Of a stretch of 64,000 bases of DNA, positions 44,524 through 57,481 are shown piece by piece. The notes beneath the pieces are model-generated. The model did not search any database. It saw nothing but the letters and a program-made list of their open reading frames with translations, and was not told the DNA's origin. Numbering within the stretch: the stretch's first letter is position 1; the number at the start of each line of letters is the position of its first letter. Source of the DNA: Bacillota bacterium. Lineage in GTDB: Bacteria > Bacillota > Clostridia > Acetivibrionales > DTU013. The position numbers and the translations under genes were made by a program. The stretch covers positions 26,305 to 90,304 of the forward strand of contig JAEZCO010000059.1 of the NCBI GenBank assembly GCA_023433505.1. The letters are read 5' to 3'.

Positions 44524-47500
44524 TCATTCTACTACTGTGCTTATGCTTATATCCTTGTATCTGCTCATTCCCGTACCTGCCGGTATCAGTTTACCGATAA
44601 TTACATTCTCCTTCAAGCCTACCAGCGGATCTACCTTACCCTTGATAGCAGCTTCGGTAAGAACTCTGGTGGTCTCCTGGAAGGATGCCGCCGAGAGGAA
44701 GGATTCCGTGGCAAGTGATGCTTTGGTTATACCAAGAAGCGCCCGCTTACCCACTGCAGTCCTCAGACCCTCCGCCGTGACTCTTGCATTTTCAGCTTCA
44801 AAATCAAATATGTCTACAAGGCCGCCGGGCAGCATATTTGTATCTCCGGCATCATCGATCTTGACCTTTCTGAGCATCTGTCTTACGATTACCTCTATAT
44901 GCTTGTCGTTAATATCAACACCCTGTAACCGGTAAACTCTCTGCACCTCTTGCAGCAGGTATGATTGCACACCCTTGAGTCCCTTGATTTTCAAGATATC
45001 ATGCGGATTGACGGAACCTTCGGTCAGCTCATCGCCGGCTTCCACCGTATCCCCGTCCAGCACCTTGATCCTGGAGCCGTAAGGAATCAGATAGTTGCGG
45101 GCTTCGCCTTCCTCGGATGTAATTATTACTTCCCTCTTTTTCTTTGTTTCATTAATCTTGACGCTTCCATTTATTTCTGAGATAACGGCAAGACCTTTCG
45201 GCTTCCTTGCTTCAAAAAGCTCCTCAACACGGGGAAGACCTTGTGTAATGTCATCACCGGCAACACCACCGGTATGGAAGGTTCTCATCGTAAGCTGCGT
45301 GCCGGGCTCGCCTATTGACTGGGCAGCGATGATACCCACTGCTTCGCCCACATTGACGTCTTCTCCCGTGGCCAGGTTGGCGCCGTAGCATTTTGCACAT
45401 ACGCCGTATTCCGCATGGCAGGTAAGGATGGACCTGATTTTTACCTTCTTCAAGCCGGCCTTCATAACACGGTCTGCCTCTGCGTCCGTCACCATTTTAT
45501 CGCCCTCCACCAGAACCTCGCCGGTAGCGGGGTCAATAATGGGCTCGATGGTATATCTTCCGACGATTCTTTCTGCAACGTCTTCAATGACTTCATTGCC
45601 GTCCTTGACATCAAAGACTTCGGTGCCCTTCCGGGTGCCGCAGTCGATTTCTCTGACAATAACATCCTGGCTGACATCTACAAGACGACGTGTCAGATAC
45701 CCTGAGTCGGCAGTTCTGAGCGCCGTATCTGCAAGACCTTTTCTGGCGCCGTGGGTGGAGATGAAATATTCAAGAACATTCAGCCCTTCACGGAAATTGG
45801 CCCTGATGGGGATTTCAAGGGTTCTGCCCTGGGTATCCGCCATAAGTCCTCTCATACCGGAAAGCTGCTTGATCTGACTGATACTTCCTCTGGCTCCTGA
45901 CTGCGACATCATGAATATGGGATTGAATCTGTCCAGTGTGGCAAGAAGCGCTTGCGTCAAGTTTTCACTGGTTTCCGTCCAGGCTGCGATGACGGAATTG
46001 TATCTCTCTTCTTCGGATATCAGACCGCGCTTGTACATTTTGGTGATATTATCGATGCGCTCTTCGGTATCCGCGATATATTTCGCTTTAACATTGGGTA
46101 TTTCCATATCGGAAACGCTGACGGTGATGGCGCCTCTTGTGGAATACTTGAAGCCCAAGGCCTTTATGCGGTCAAGCACAACTGCCGTGGCAGTGGTGCC
46201 GTGCACCTTGATGCACTTGTCGATAATTTTGCCCAGGTCCTTCTTTGTAACAAGGAAAGTAACCTCAAGATTGAAGAGGTTATCGGGGTTGGACCTGTTT
46301 ACAAAGCCAAGATCCTGAGGAATGGCTTCGTTAAATATGAGTCTTCCCACCGTTGCGTCAATGATTTTGGATTTCTGTACTCCGTCTATGACCTTGTTCA
46401 ATCTTACTTTTATTTTTGCGTGAAGGCCCACATATCCTGCATCATAAGCCATTACGGCTTCATCAATGGAGCCGAACACTTTTCCTTCGCCGTTCTCACC
46501 TTCGCGCTCGATGGTAAGGTAATAGCTGCCCAAAACCATGTCCTGTGTAGGAACGGTTACAGGTTTGCCATCCTGGGGCTTCAAAAGGTTATTTGCCGAC
46601 AGCATGAGGAATCTGGCCTCAGCCTGGGCTTCTGCCGACAACGGTACGTGAACCGCCATCTGGTCACCGTCAAAGTCCGCATTATACGCTGTGCAAACCA
46701 GCGGATGCAGTTTCAAAGCCCTGCCTTCTACCAATACCGGTTCAAATGCCTGTATACCGAGCCTGTGAAGGGTGGGAGCACGGTTTAACAAAACGGGATG
46801 CTCCTTGATCACTTCTTCAAGCACGTCCCAAACTTCATTTCTTACTCTTTCAACCATTCTCTTGGCGCTTTTGATGTTGTGGGCAAGCCCGTCGTTCACC
46901 AGCTTTTTCATTACGAAAGGCTTGAAAAGCTCCAAGGCCATTTCTTTCGGCAGACCGCACTGGAATATCTTCAGCTCGGGACCTACAACGATAACGGAAC
47001 GGCCGGAATAGTCAACACGTTTTCCAAGCAGGTTTTGACGGAAACGTCCCTGTTTCCCCTTCAGCATATCCGAAAGGGATTTAAGGGGCCTGTTGCCGGG
47101 ACCTGTTACAGGTCTACCCCTTCTGCCGTTGTCTATAAGAGCATCTACAGCTTCCTGCAGCATTCTCTTTTCATTTCTTACGATAATATCGGGAGCACCC
47201 AGGTCCAAAAGCCTCTTCAGACGGTTGTTCCTGTTGATGACCCTTCGGTAAAGATCATTCAAATCGGAGGTGGCAAACCTGCCGCCATCCAACTGAACCA
47301 TGGGACGCAGTTCCGGAGGAATAACGGGCACCACATCCATGATCATCCACTCCGGCCTGTTCTGGGAAAGCCTGAAGGCTTCCACAACCTCGAGCCGTTT
47401 GATGGTCCTGACCCTCTTTTGCCCGGAAGAATCGTTGAGCTCCAGCCTCAGCTCCTTGGACTGCTTTTCAAGGTCTATCTCCATGAGGAGTTCCTTTACG

Positions 47501-48021
47501 GCTTCGGCCCCCATGCCGGCTTTAAACTTCATGCCGAATTTTTCAACGCTGTCCCGGTATTCCTTTTCCGTAAGTATCTGCTTCTTTGAAAGGGGAGTCT
47601 GCCCCGGATCGATAACAACATAGGAAGCAAAATACAATATCTTTTCAAGGGCCCTTGGCGACATGTCAAGGATTAAACCCATCCTGCTGGGAATCCCTTT
47701 GAAATACCATATATGTGATACGGGAGCTGCAAGCTCGATATGGCCCATGCGTTCCCTTCTTACCTTGGAACGTGTGACTTCAACGCCGCACCTGTCGCAG
47801 ACAATCCCTTTGTACCTTATTCTTTTATACTTCCCGCAGTGGCATTCCCAGTCCTTCTGAGGCCCGAATATTCTTTCGCAAAACAACCCGTCCCTCTCAG
47901 GCTTCAGCGTTCTATAGTTAATCGTTTCAGGTTTTTTAACTTCGCCTCTTGACCACTCTCTGACTTTCTCGGGAGAAGCTAAACCAATCTTTATCGCATC
48001 AAAATTGTTAAGTTCAAACAT
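44524..48021 (-). CDS. rpoC: DNA-directed RNA polymerase subunit beta'
   Basis: Catalytic subunit of RNA polymerase, 1165 residues. The zinc-binding CHCGKYKRIRYKG then CDRCG is near residue 60, the active-site NADFDGD triad near 450, and the trigger-loop region near 740-800. A second cysteine cluster CHAEYGVCAKCYG lies near 870. No large inserted domain is present, as usual for clostridia. It follows rpoB by 18 bases. The gene ends in the double stop TGATAG. Confidence 0.98.
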   Translation of the reverse strand: MFELNNFDAIKIGLASPEKVREWSRGEVKKPETINYRTLKPERDGLFCERIFGPQKDWECHCGKYKRIRYKGIVCDRCGVEVTRSKVRRERMGHIELAAPVSHIWYFKGIPSRMGLILDMSPRALEKILYFASYVVIDPGQTPLSKKQILTEKEYRDSVEKFGMKFKAGMGAEAVKELLMEIDLEKQSKELRLELNDSSGQKRVRTIKRLEVVEAFRLSQNRPEWMIMDVVPVIPPELRPMVQLDGGRFATSDLNDLYRRVINRNNRLKRLLDLGAPDIIVRNEKRMLQEAVDALIDNGRRGRPVTGPGNRPLKSLSDMLKGKQGRFRQNLLGKRVDYSGRSVIVVGPELKIFQCGLPKEMALELFKPFVMKKLVNDGLAHNIKSAKRMVERVRNEVWDVLEEVIKEHPVLLNRAPTLHRLGIQAFEPVLVEGRALKLHPLVCTAYNADFDGDQMAVHVPLSAEAQAEARFLMLSANNLLKPQDGKPVTVPTQDMVLGSYYLTIEREGENGEGKVFGSIDEAVMAYDAGYVGLHAKIKVRLNKVIDGVQKSKIIDATVGRLIFNEAIPQDLGFVNRSNPDNLFNLEVTFLVTKKDLGKIIDKCIKVHGTTATAVVLDRIKALGFKYSTRGAITVSVSDMEIPNVKAKYIADTEERIDNITKMYKRGLISEEERYNSVIAAWTETSENLTQALLATLDRFNPIFMMSQSGARGSISQIKQLSGMRGLMADTQGRTLEIPIRANFREGLNVLEYFISTHGARKGLADTALRTADSGYLTRRLVDVSQDVIVREIDCGTRKGTEVFDVKDGNEVIEDVAERIVGRYTIEPIIDPATGEVLVEGDKMVTDAEADRVMKAGLKKVKIRSILTCHAEYGVCAKCYGANLATGEDVNVGEAVGIIAAQSIGEPGTQLTMRTFHTGGVAGDDITQGLPRVEELFEARKPKGLAVISEINGSVKINETKKKREVIITSEEGEARNYLIPYGSRIKVLDGDTVEAGDELTEGSVNPHDILKIKGLKGVQSYLLQEVQRVYRLQGVDINDKHIEVIVRQMLRKVKIDDAGDTNMLPGGLVDIFDFEAENARVTAEGLRTAVGKRALLGITKASLATESFLSAASFQETTRVLTEAAIKGKVDPLVGLKENVIIGKLIPAGTGMSRYKDISISTVVE

Positions 48022-48039
48022 GGCTTTATCTCCTTTTTT

Positions 48040-51786
<3,747 letters not shown>

Positions 51787-51848
51787 TAAAAATCACCTCA
51801 TAAATTATGACTTGTCTTAATGTTTGAAGCATTTTTAGGCTTTGCTAA

Positions 51849-51937
51849 AACAGAACCTCCGGTCTCTTTCCGGAATACACATTTTTCCACGTGCATTTTC
51901 GAAAAAAACGGGAAATAATATTTTGGCTGCACCTTAC
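51849..51937. repeat. Dispersed palindromic repeat, copy E
   Basis: Within the rpoB 5' leader. Left part CAGAACCTCCGGTCTCTTTC, right part GCATTTTCGAAAAAAACGGG then AAATAATATTTTGGCTGCAC. The right arm matches the better copies closely, the left arm less so. Confidence 0.5.
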
Positions 51938-51982
51938 ATGAAAGATATGCATTCATGCATTTACCGGATTCACTACCTGACA

Positions 51983-52077
51983 GCACGGAAAACACGGCTT
52001 CCTGATTTTTGTAAACACCGGCTGATGGACCTGCATTTGCAAAACACTATGGGAGGTTATATTTTCGTCAATGCTTA
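51983..52077. repeat. Dispersed palindromic repeat, copy F (diverged)
   Basis: Also in the rpoB leader. Left part CGGAAAACACGGCTTCCTGA and TTTTTGTAAACACCGG; right part CCTGCATTTGCAAAACACTA and GGGAGGTTATATTTTCGTCA. Block order is kept but identity is low. Confidence 0.4.
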
Positions 52078-52268
52078 TGTAGCGTATATTTAAAGCTTTT
52101 AGTAGTATTATTAAAAGCTTTTGGGCTCTTCCATAATTAGCCATTAAATTATTATTAACACATATTGTCTAACTTATTCTCCTGTGTTATAATCATTTGT
52201 GCCGGCATTCATTTAAAGAAAACCATAACAAATGAGTATATTCATACCATATTATAACGCAGTTTATA

Positions 52269-52297
52269 ATTTTAGCATAGGATGGGCAACTTGTCAA
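52269..52297 (-). promoter_or_regulatory. rpoBC promoter
   Basis: On the minus strand, TTGACA (52292-52297), a 17-base spacer and TAAAAT (52269-52274), preceded by TGC for an extended -10. This near-consensus site is the first good promoter upstream of rpoB and gives a leader of about 480 bases. Confidence 0.8.
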
Positions 52298-52356
52298 TCT
52301 TTTTTTATTGGTAATTTTAGCCTTCCCCATTACCCTACATTTATGAATTGAAATAG

Positions 52357-52392
52357 ACAACCTCCCCTACGATGAAAGGTAAGGGAGGTTGT
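52357..52392. terminator. Hairpin downstream of the GT2-TPR gene
   Basis: Perfect 10-base arms ACAACCTCCC (52357-52366) and GGGAGGTTGT (52383-52392). On the plus strand it is followed by TTTTG; on the minus strand by CTATTTC only. It lies between the glycosyltransferase stop and the rpoBC promoter and probably insulates them. Confidence 0.55.
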
Positions 52393-52433
52393 TTTGAAAT
52401 ATTCGGATGTACTAAACCGCCGATCACGCAATA

Positions 52434-54230
52434 TCAGAATCCGCGGCTTTTCAGCCTGCATAGGGACTCGGCGCCGTCAGGATCCATGGCCTCAAACAGC
52501 TTTATGGACCGGATAAATTCCTGATAGGCAGACTCGTAGCACTGCTCGTTGTAATAAACCTTTGCAAGCTTTAACAGCACCGTCTTGTCCTCAATGGTAT
52601 TGAGCAGGCTCAACGCCTTTTCAAACAGGACTAATTCATGCATTGCCAGCAATATCCGCAAAAGGTCGAAAATGATGACGGAATAGTTTCCCGACTCGAT
52701 TTCGTCTTCGCTCAAAACCTCACAGCCTTTACCGTTCAGGCATGAAATGAAAACCCGGTACACATTTACAAGCCTGTCGCCGGTGTCCTGACCGCAACTT
52801 TCAAGAATCTTTTCAGCTTGCTGCAGGTTACCCTCAAGTACTCTTATAAGCATCATCAGGCATGCAGCTCTTGTGCCGTACTCGGACTCTTTCCTTATTG
52901 AACCGGCTGCAGTAAGGGTTTCCTTGTATTTTTTCAGCATTAACTTGCAAACGCACCGGTAATATGTCAAACAATCCGACTTTCCATTCTTTCTTTCAAG
53001 TCTTGAGACATATTTTAAAGCCAATTCATAATATTTTTCCTGTATCAATATATCAAGTAACCGGTTATCCGCATTGATTGACAGACCCTTGTGCAGCTTC
53101 TCAATATATTTCTCAAGCTCGGCGGTTCCCGGCTTTAATTTGCATTTGGCAAGGTACAGCTTTGTAATGGCCGGATCGAATCCGATGCATAGAGAAACCG
53201 ACTTGCTGAAGCACTCTGCCGCTTCCTCGAAATCTTCAAGTTTGTAATAGATTTCTCCCATAATGTAATATGCCCTGTATGAGCCTACTCCCTCAACCAT
53301 GCTCAAATGCAACGGCGGCTCTCCCATTTCGATGCATTTCTCCAGATGCCTAAGCGCCATGGTATATTTCATCTGGTTTAAGTAAACAGTGGACCTGAAA
53401 TATTCGAGTTCAGTAAACTCAGGATAATAGGCAAGCCCTCTTGTTACAAGCTCCAAAGCCCTTTCGTATTTCCGGCAGTTTATCAGGCAATTAACCATTT
53501 TAATAATCAGCTTGGAGCTAAACCCTTGAGCCGCATCGAATTTGGCATAGGACTGCTCATAGCATTCCAGGGCCTTCAAATAGCTGCCGGATGCATAATA
53601 TTCATTTCCGAGATTGAATAGTGAAAAACCATATCCCGGACTATGCTCAAGTTCCTTTTCAAGAATCCGGATGTTTCTTTTCCTTTTGTCCTGGCCTTTT
53701 ATGTTCTTGTTCAGATACCCGTAATGGTATACTTTTATATCAAGGTTCACTATTTTCGCATTCGGAGTTATTCTCATAATATTGGAATAGATCTGCTCAT
53801 GAATGGGATTTGAAAAGAAATACCCTTTTCCGTTCTTCATCAATCGTAAATTCAGATTGTTTAAAACATCCAGCCCCGGTTTATCTCCGATATAGCTTAC
53901 CGTTTTGAAAAAATAAGCCTCGGCTTCATTCTTTTCCACTAGTTCAAGAACCTCACGCTGGCTTGATTTATCCAATTCATCGTCACCATCCATCAGAAGT
54001 ATCCAGTCGCATGACGCATGCTTTAACGACTGGTTTCTGGCATCGCTGAAATCATCCTTCCATTGATAGGAATAAACCTTTGCTCCGAAGCTTTCAGCAA
54101 TCCGGACGGTATCGTCGGTGGATCCGGTATCCACGATGATCATTTCATCTACTATTTCCTTCACGCTCTCAAGACATCGTGAAAGATTTTCCTGCTCATT
54201 TTTCACTATCATACAAAGACTGATAGACAC
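52434..54230 (-). CDS. Glycosyltransferase family 2 with TPR-like repeats
   Basis: A 598-residue protein. Residues about 1-230 are a GT-A-fold glycosyltransferase: SISLCMIVKNEQENL, IVDTGSTDDTVRIAESFGA and the DWILLMDGDDELD stretch with the metal-binding DGD. The rest is helical with repeated units typical of tetratricopeptides, such as FSLFNLGNEYYASGSYLKAL and YIMGEIYYKLEDFEEAAECF. Such fusions often glycosylate proteins, with the repeats holding the acceptor. The start is a GTG after GGGGTG. It is the last gene of the island between rplL and rpoB. A near-match to a sigma-K promoter (AC, 16 bases, CATATGATT) lies just upstream. Confidence 0.88.
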   Translation of the reverse strand: MSISLCMIVKNEQENLSRCLESVKEIVDEMIIVDTGSTDDTVRIAESFGAKVYSYQWKDDFSDARNQSLKHASCDWILLMDGDDELDKSSQREVLELVEKNEAEAYFFKTVSYIGDKPGLDVLNNLNLRLMKNGKGYFFSNPIHEQIYSNIMRITPNAKIVNLDIKVYHYGYLNKNIKGQDKRKRNIRILEKELEHSPGYGFSLFNLGNEYYASGSYLKALECYEQSYAKFDAAQGFSSKLIIKMVNCLINCRKYERALELVTRGLAYYPEFTELEYFRSTVYLNQMKYTMALRHLEKCIEMGEPPLHLSMVEGVGSYRAYYIMGEIYYKLEDFEEAAECFSKSVSLCIGFDPAITKLYLAKCKLKPGTAELEKYIEKLHKGLSINADNRLLDILIQEKYYELALKYVSRLERKNGKSDCLTYYRCVCKLMLKKYKETLTAAGSIRKESEYGTRAACLMMLIRVLEGNLQQAEKILESCGQDTGDRLVNVYRVFISCLNGKGCEVLSEDEIESGNYSVIIFDLLRILLAMHELVLFEKALSLLNTIEDKTVLLKLAKVYYNEQCYESAYQEFIRSIKLFEAMDPDGAESLCRLKSRGF

Positions 54231-54329
54231 GTAAATTCACCCCTAAATAATCATATGCAATCGGCCGGGATAGGTTACAAATAGCTATGGCATTCTTTAG
54301 CCGCATCCACTTGCCCCACCCTATGCACA

Positions 54330-54426
54330 GAAGAAAATATAACTTCCCGTATACGTTTCTGAAAGTGCCGCCCATTGCCGCCGGCATTTCCGGAAAAACG
54401 GGAAGTTATATTTTCAGTGCTCCAAA
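54330..54426. repeat. Dispersed ~100-bp palindromic repeat, copy G (best preserved)
   Basis: Perfect 18-base inverted arms: GAAAATATAACTTCCCGT at 54333-54350 and ACGGGAAGTTATATTTTC at 54398-54415. Inner halves TGAAAGTGCCG and CGGCATTTCCGG also pair. It lies between the GT2-TPR gene and the repeat protein gene. Confidence 0.85.
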
Positions 54427-54439
54427 AGGGAGCTCAAGC

Positions 54440-55069
54440 TCATGACTGACTATTATAGTATACTATGGCTGATGCGGTATCTGCCCCGGCTTGAAGCATC
54501 AGTCTCGTATATCTTAGGTATCTTTGCGCCACAAGGACTGCCTGGGATGTTCCTGCAATCGTAAACATACAGCTGGTATCATTAATAAAATATGATTCAG
54601 CCGTTGTCGGTGATATTTGCAGAAATGCAGTTAATGATGCCGCAGACGTATTGGCCACATAAAATGAATACATCCTTTGCTGAGATGTATCAACACTTAA
54701 TGCAGTGACTGTTTCGTTTACAATTTGTGCCACAGTAGTATTGCTTGCTGAAAAATCAGGTAAAGTAATTGCCGTTACCGTGGACAGCAGTGCTGTGATG
54801 GTACCTGAATCAACGATCGCAGTTACCGTTGACAGCAACGCTGTGATGGTACCTGAATCAACGATCGCAGTTACTGTGGACAGCAGCGCTGTGATGGTGC
54901 CTGAATCAATTATCGCCGTTACCGTACCAAGGGTAGCGGTTACTGTACCGACTACAATCAAGTTGCCGTCGCCATCTGTCTGCAAAGGCAGCACATCTGA
55001 GCCGTTTTGCCCGAAGATTTGCGTCTGCAGCTGGCTTGCAACATTTGAAAATACAAGATTATTAGGCAT
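54440..55069 (-). CDS. Repeat protein with Ser/Thr-rich 16-residue units and a DUF6385-like C terminus
   Basis: A 209-residue protein without signal peptide or membrane anchor. Residues about 1-40 are a short globular start. About 40-100 hold repeats of 16 residues, STVTAIVDSGTITALL, coded by 48-base DNA repeats and rich in Thr, Ser, Val and Ile. The C-terminal module (about 130-209) begins RMYSFYVANTSAASLTAFLQ and has matching features in the DNRLRE protein at 56.6 kb; I believe databases call this DUF6385. GGGAGG lies eight bases before the ATG. A good sigma-K-like promoter lies upstream. Secreted-looking repeats without a signal peptide recall exosporium proteins laid down by the mother cell; glycosylation by the neighbouring enzymes is inferred. 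Confidence 0.7.
   Translation of the reverse strand: MPNNLVFSNVASQLQTQIFGQNGSDVLPLQTDGDGNLIVVGTVTATLGTVTAIIDSGTITALLSTVTAIVDSGTITALLSTVTAIVDSGTITALLSTVTAITLPDFSASNTTVAQIVNETVTALSVDTSQQRMYSFYVANTSAASLTAFLQISPTTAESYFINDTSCMFTIAGTSQAVLVAQRYLRYTRLMLQAGADTASAIVYYNSQS
54771..54914. repeat. Three 48-bp tandem repeats inside the repeat protein gene
   Basis: Units at 54771-54818, 54819-54866 and 54867-54914, with a partial fourth unit beginning at 54915. Units 1 and 2 are nearly identical (for example GTGATGGTACCTGAATCAAC in both). The unit is a multiple of three, so copy number can change without breaking the frame. Confidence 0.9.
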
Positions 55070-55115
55070 AGTTTAGCCTCCCTGTCAAATTAATACTTGT
55101 GTTACATTGTTACTA

Positions 55116-55143
55116 TATATTATGTATACCAGCCAATAAAAGT
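55116..55143 (-). promoter_or_regulatory. Sigma-K-like promoter of the repeat protein gene
   Basis: On the minus strand, CATAATATA (55116-55124) fits the sigma-K -10 consensus CATANNNTA exactly; an AC dinucleotide for the -35 element (55142-55143) lies 17 bases upstream. No sigma-A-like pair was found in the same gap. Short consensus, so a chance match remains possible. Confidence 0.5.
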
Positions 55144-55219
55144 GCCAGGGTTTTTACAACTAAGTGCGTTTTGTTTAATTTCCTTGAAAGATGGAATCAC
55201 CGGCAGCCTCCTCCAAAAA

Positions 55220-56470
55220 TCAGATTATGTATGCCTGCTCGGTGCAAGCAGCGGATTTTTTGAATTCACCTTCCATGATTTTTGCCGTCTTTTTCCATGT
55301 AAGCTTTCCTGCCGTGGCTAAGCCGCCTTTTTTCAGCCTGCTCCTCAGTTCCTGGTCCGATAGAACAAGCCCTAATTTCTCTGCAAGCTGAATGATATTC
55401 CCCGGTTCAAAAACAAGGCAGTTAAAGCCATCCTCCGCATACTCCCTTACAGCTCCGTTACCCGAGGTTACCACTGCACAGCCGCAGGCCATGGCTTCCA
55501 GTGCAGGCCTTGCATCAACCTCATAATAGGAACCGCAAATATAAATATCAGATTCTCTATAGATTTCCCCTGCTTCTTTAGGAGAAGGGGAAGCGTATTG
55601 GGTAATTTCCAATCCCAATGAACTATAGTCCTTGCACAGCTTGTCTCCGGTTATCCATTTTATGTTAAATTTATGTCCTAACTCCTTTAAGCTGAAAAGT
55701 GTCCCTATGACCATTTCATGCCCCCCGGATTTTTCATCGTCACTCCCCGTCAAAAGTATCTGCGGCTTTTTTGGGCTTTTATGACCGGAGCGTGCATAAA
55801 ATATACTTCTATCCAATGCATTGGGAACTACAATGCTATTCCTTCCGAATAACCACTGGATGCTTTGCTGCATTACGGCAGATACCGTCAATATTTTAAG
55901 AGGCTGTACAAAGGCTGTAACAATAATATCCTTCATCCTCTGGCTAAGCTTTTCAAACTCAAAAATATATGAGCCTCCCTGAGCAAAATGATATTTTAAA
56001 GGGGCGTTGATCCGCAGAGCATCGATAACAAGATCCCAGGACCCGGCAACCACCACGTCCGAATCAGGTACTATATCGCTGAGATTATTATCTGGGTGCA
56101 CTAGGATAAAAGGTACTTCATTGGTGCTCCGCTCATCCCTTGGGCTATGCGAATACAGGATGACTTCATGGCCCAGCTCTATTAGTTTTCTGGACTGTTC
56201 TACCAGAATGTCCGCCGTTTCGGCCTCATTGGACGGAAGCAGATAGGCAATCCGCAGTCTGCTTTTATTCCGGATAAGCCTTGCGGCATCTTCCAGCCGG
56301 TATTTAACGGTATGCTGCGATAAAAATTCTTTTATTTGAGAAACCTTCTCCCGATCCCGGTCCAAAAGCGCACAGTTTAATGAGGTTAAAATACTTCCCG
56401 ATCTGGACATGCCGTATAAAACAGTACAATGCTTCTCCAGGTGGTTTTTACCGTTTTCAATGAAATTCAT
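55220..56470 (-). CDS. Glycosyltransferase family 4 (GT-B fold)
   Basis: A 416-residue sugar transferase. The N-terminal half (about 70-210) includes LRIAYLLPSNEAETADILVE and GHEVILYSHSPRDE; the C-terminal half (about 225-400) has SIVVPNALDRSIFYA, the phosphate-binding region ILLTGSDDEKSGGHEMVIG and the E-x7-E region YYEVDARPALEAMACGCAVV, typical for GT4. The first 70 residues are an extra helical piece not recognised. The ribosome site is weak (AAAGG, about 12 bases upstream). It lies in the island between rplL and rpoB on the same strand as the other island glycosyltransferase and probably works on the same product. Confidence 0.88.
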   Translation of the reverse strand: MNFIENGKNHLEKHCTVLYGMSRSGSILTSLNCALLDRDREKVSQIKEFLSQHTVKYRLEDAARLIRNKSRLRIAYLLPSNEAETADILVEQSRKLIELGHEVILYSHSPRDERSTNEVPFILVHPDNNLSDIVPDSDVVVAGSWDLVIDALRINAPLKYHFAQGGSYIFEFEKLSQRMKDIIVTAFVQPLKILTVSAVMQQSIQWLFGRNSIVVPNALDRSIFYARSGHKSPKKPQILLTGSDDEKSGGHEMVIGTLFSLKELGHKFNIKWITGDKLCKDYSSLGLEITQYASPSPKEAGEIYRESDIYICGSYYEVDARPALEAMACGCAVVTSGNGAVREYAEDGFNCLVFEPGNIIQLAEKLGLVLSDQELRSRLKKGGLATAGKLTWKKTAKIMEGEFKKSAACTEQAYII

Positions 56471-56622
56471 GTTACATAAGCCTTTCTATGAGAATTAAGC
56501 TTCAGGCAAATCTTCCGCTATAAGCAATATATGATTGGAAAGCAACCATTGACAGTTTTTTGTAACATGCGTCACCAGGTTTTAATATTATTATAGTAAC
56601 CGGTATTGTAAGGGGTAAAAAA

Positions 56623-57474
56623 TTGGCGAGCCTTGGACTACATGCATCGAAAAATACATATGTTACGGAGATGAGGCCGGATAAAAACTTTTATCCGGAG
56701 AAGGCAGGATATTGTGGCGTCGATAAAAAAAATAACCGTTACCGCTATCTGATTTATTTTGATTTATCCGCGCTTCCTCTTGGCATCGACCTGGATTCAG
56801 CCGTTCTAAAGCTATACGCCCCGCAGAATTCCGGTTTGAATGATTATGGGAACTTTACTCCCTCCATGATTACTTCAAGCTGGAATGAAGATACTGTTTC
56901 ATGGGATACAATGCCGCAGTGCAGTACTGCAATACTCGCAGACGCGGTAAGGGTAGGATATCCCGGCTGGTATCAATGGGACATCACCAAAATGGCTCAA
57001 ATGTGGACTTCCAACAGCCACAATAACCATGGACTGGTCCTAAAGTCACTGGAGGACAGGCAAAATGACATTAAAGAATTCTATACCTCTTACTGCCAGT
57101 ACTGCAAGCCTAGCCTTGAGATTGCTTATCACAGCAGGCCTTCCGTTAAGCTGGATTCAAGAGGTATAACCAATGCTGCAGAAGAATACGGAACAAAAAA
57201 TGAGCTGTCCTATACCAATTGGGTGAACACTTCCTCCTATTCCATGTATACCTTTTTCCTGCAAAACAGAGGTGACAGCCCTGCCGAGGCGTTTGTGCAA
57301 ATCAGTCCCGACAAGCTTGCAATCGCGGATGAGCGTTGCATATACGGGATAGACCCCGACCGGACCGAAGCAGTTGTTCCGGTCAAGTACGGATTTTTTA
57401 CCCGGATCGCTTTTAGATCTACCGGCAATAACAAACATACCCGCCTGCAAATCTGGTTTCAGGCCCAGGTATAA
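56623..57474 (+). CDS. DNRLRE-type domain protein with DUF6385-like C terminus
   Basis: A 283-residue protein on the opposite strand to the rest of the island. Residues about 10-165 match the DNRLRE type of beta-sandwich, seen in surface and spore proteins: ASKNTYVTEMRPDKNFYPEK, YLIYFDLSALPLGIDLDSAV, then W-rich SWNEDTVSWDTMP and YQWDITKMAQMW. Residues about 205-283 repeat the C-terminal module of the protein at 54.4 kb (SMYTFFLQNRGDSPAEAFVQ). There is no signal peptide, no LPxTG and no SLH domain. Translation starts at a TTG seven bases after AAGGGGT. The promoter is not clear. It converges on rplL, sharing a terminator. Confidence 0.75.
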   Translation: MASLGLHASKNTYVTEMRPDKNFYPEKAGYCGVDKKNNRYRYLIYFDLSALPLGIDLDSAVLKLYAPQNSGLNDYGNFTPSMITSSWNEDTVSWDTMPQCSTAILADAVRVGYPGWYQWDITKMAQMWTSNSHNNHGLVLKSLEDRQNDIKEFYTSYCQYCKPSLEIAYHSRPSVKLDSRGITNAAEEYGTKNELSYTNWVNTSSYSMYTFFLQNRGDSPAEAFVQISPDKLAIADERCIYGIDPDRTEAVVPVKYGFFTRIAFRSTGNNKHTRLQIWFQAQV

Positions 57475-57481
57475 AAAACTG

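Noticed and set aside
45952..47589. Two long plus-strand frames inside rpoC
   Set aside because: Antisense shadows of a highly conserved gene, with no ribosome sites and no family resemblance.
56540..56600. Sigma-K promoter for the DNRLRE gene
   Set aside because: ACC and ATTATAGTA occur, but spacing (about 14 bases) and two mismatches in the -10 box make it unconvincing. A TTGACA at 56549-56554 also lacks a matching -10 box.
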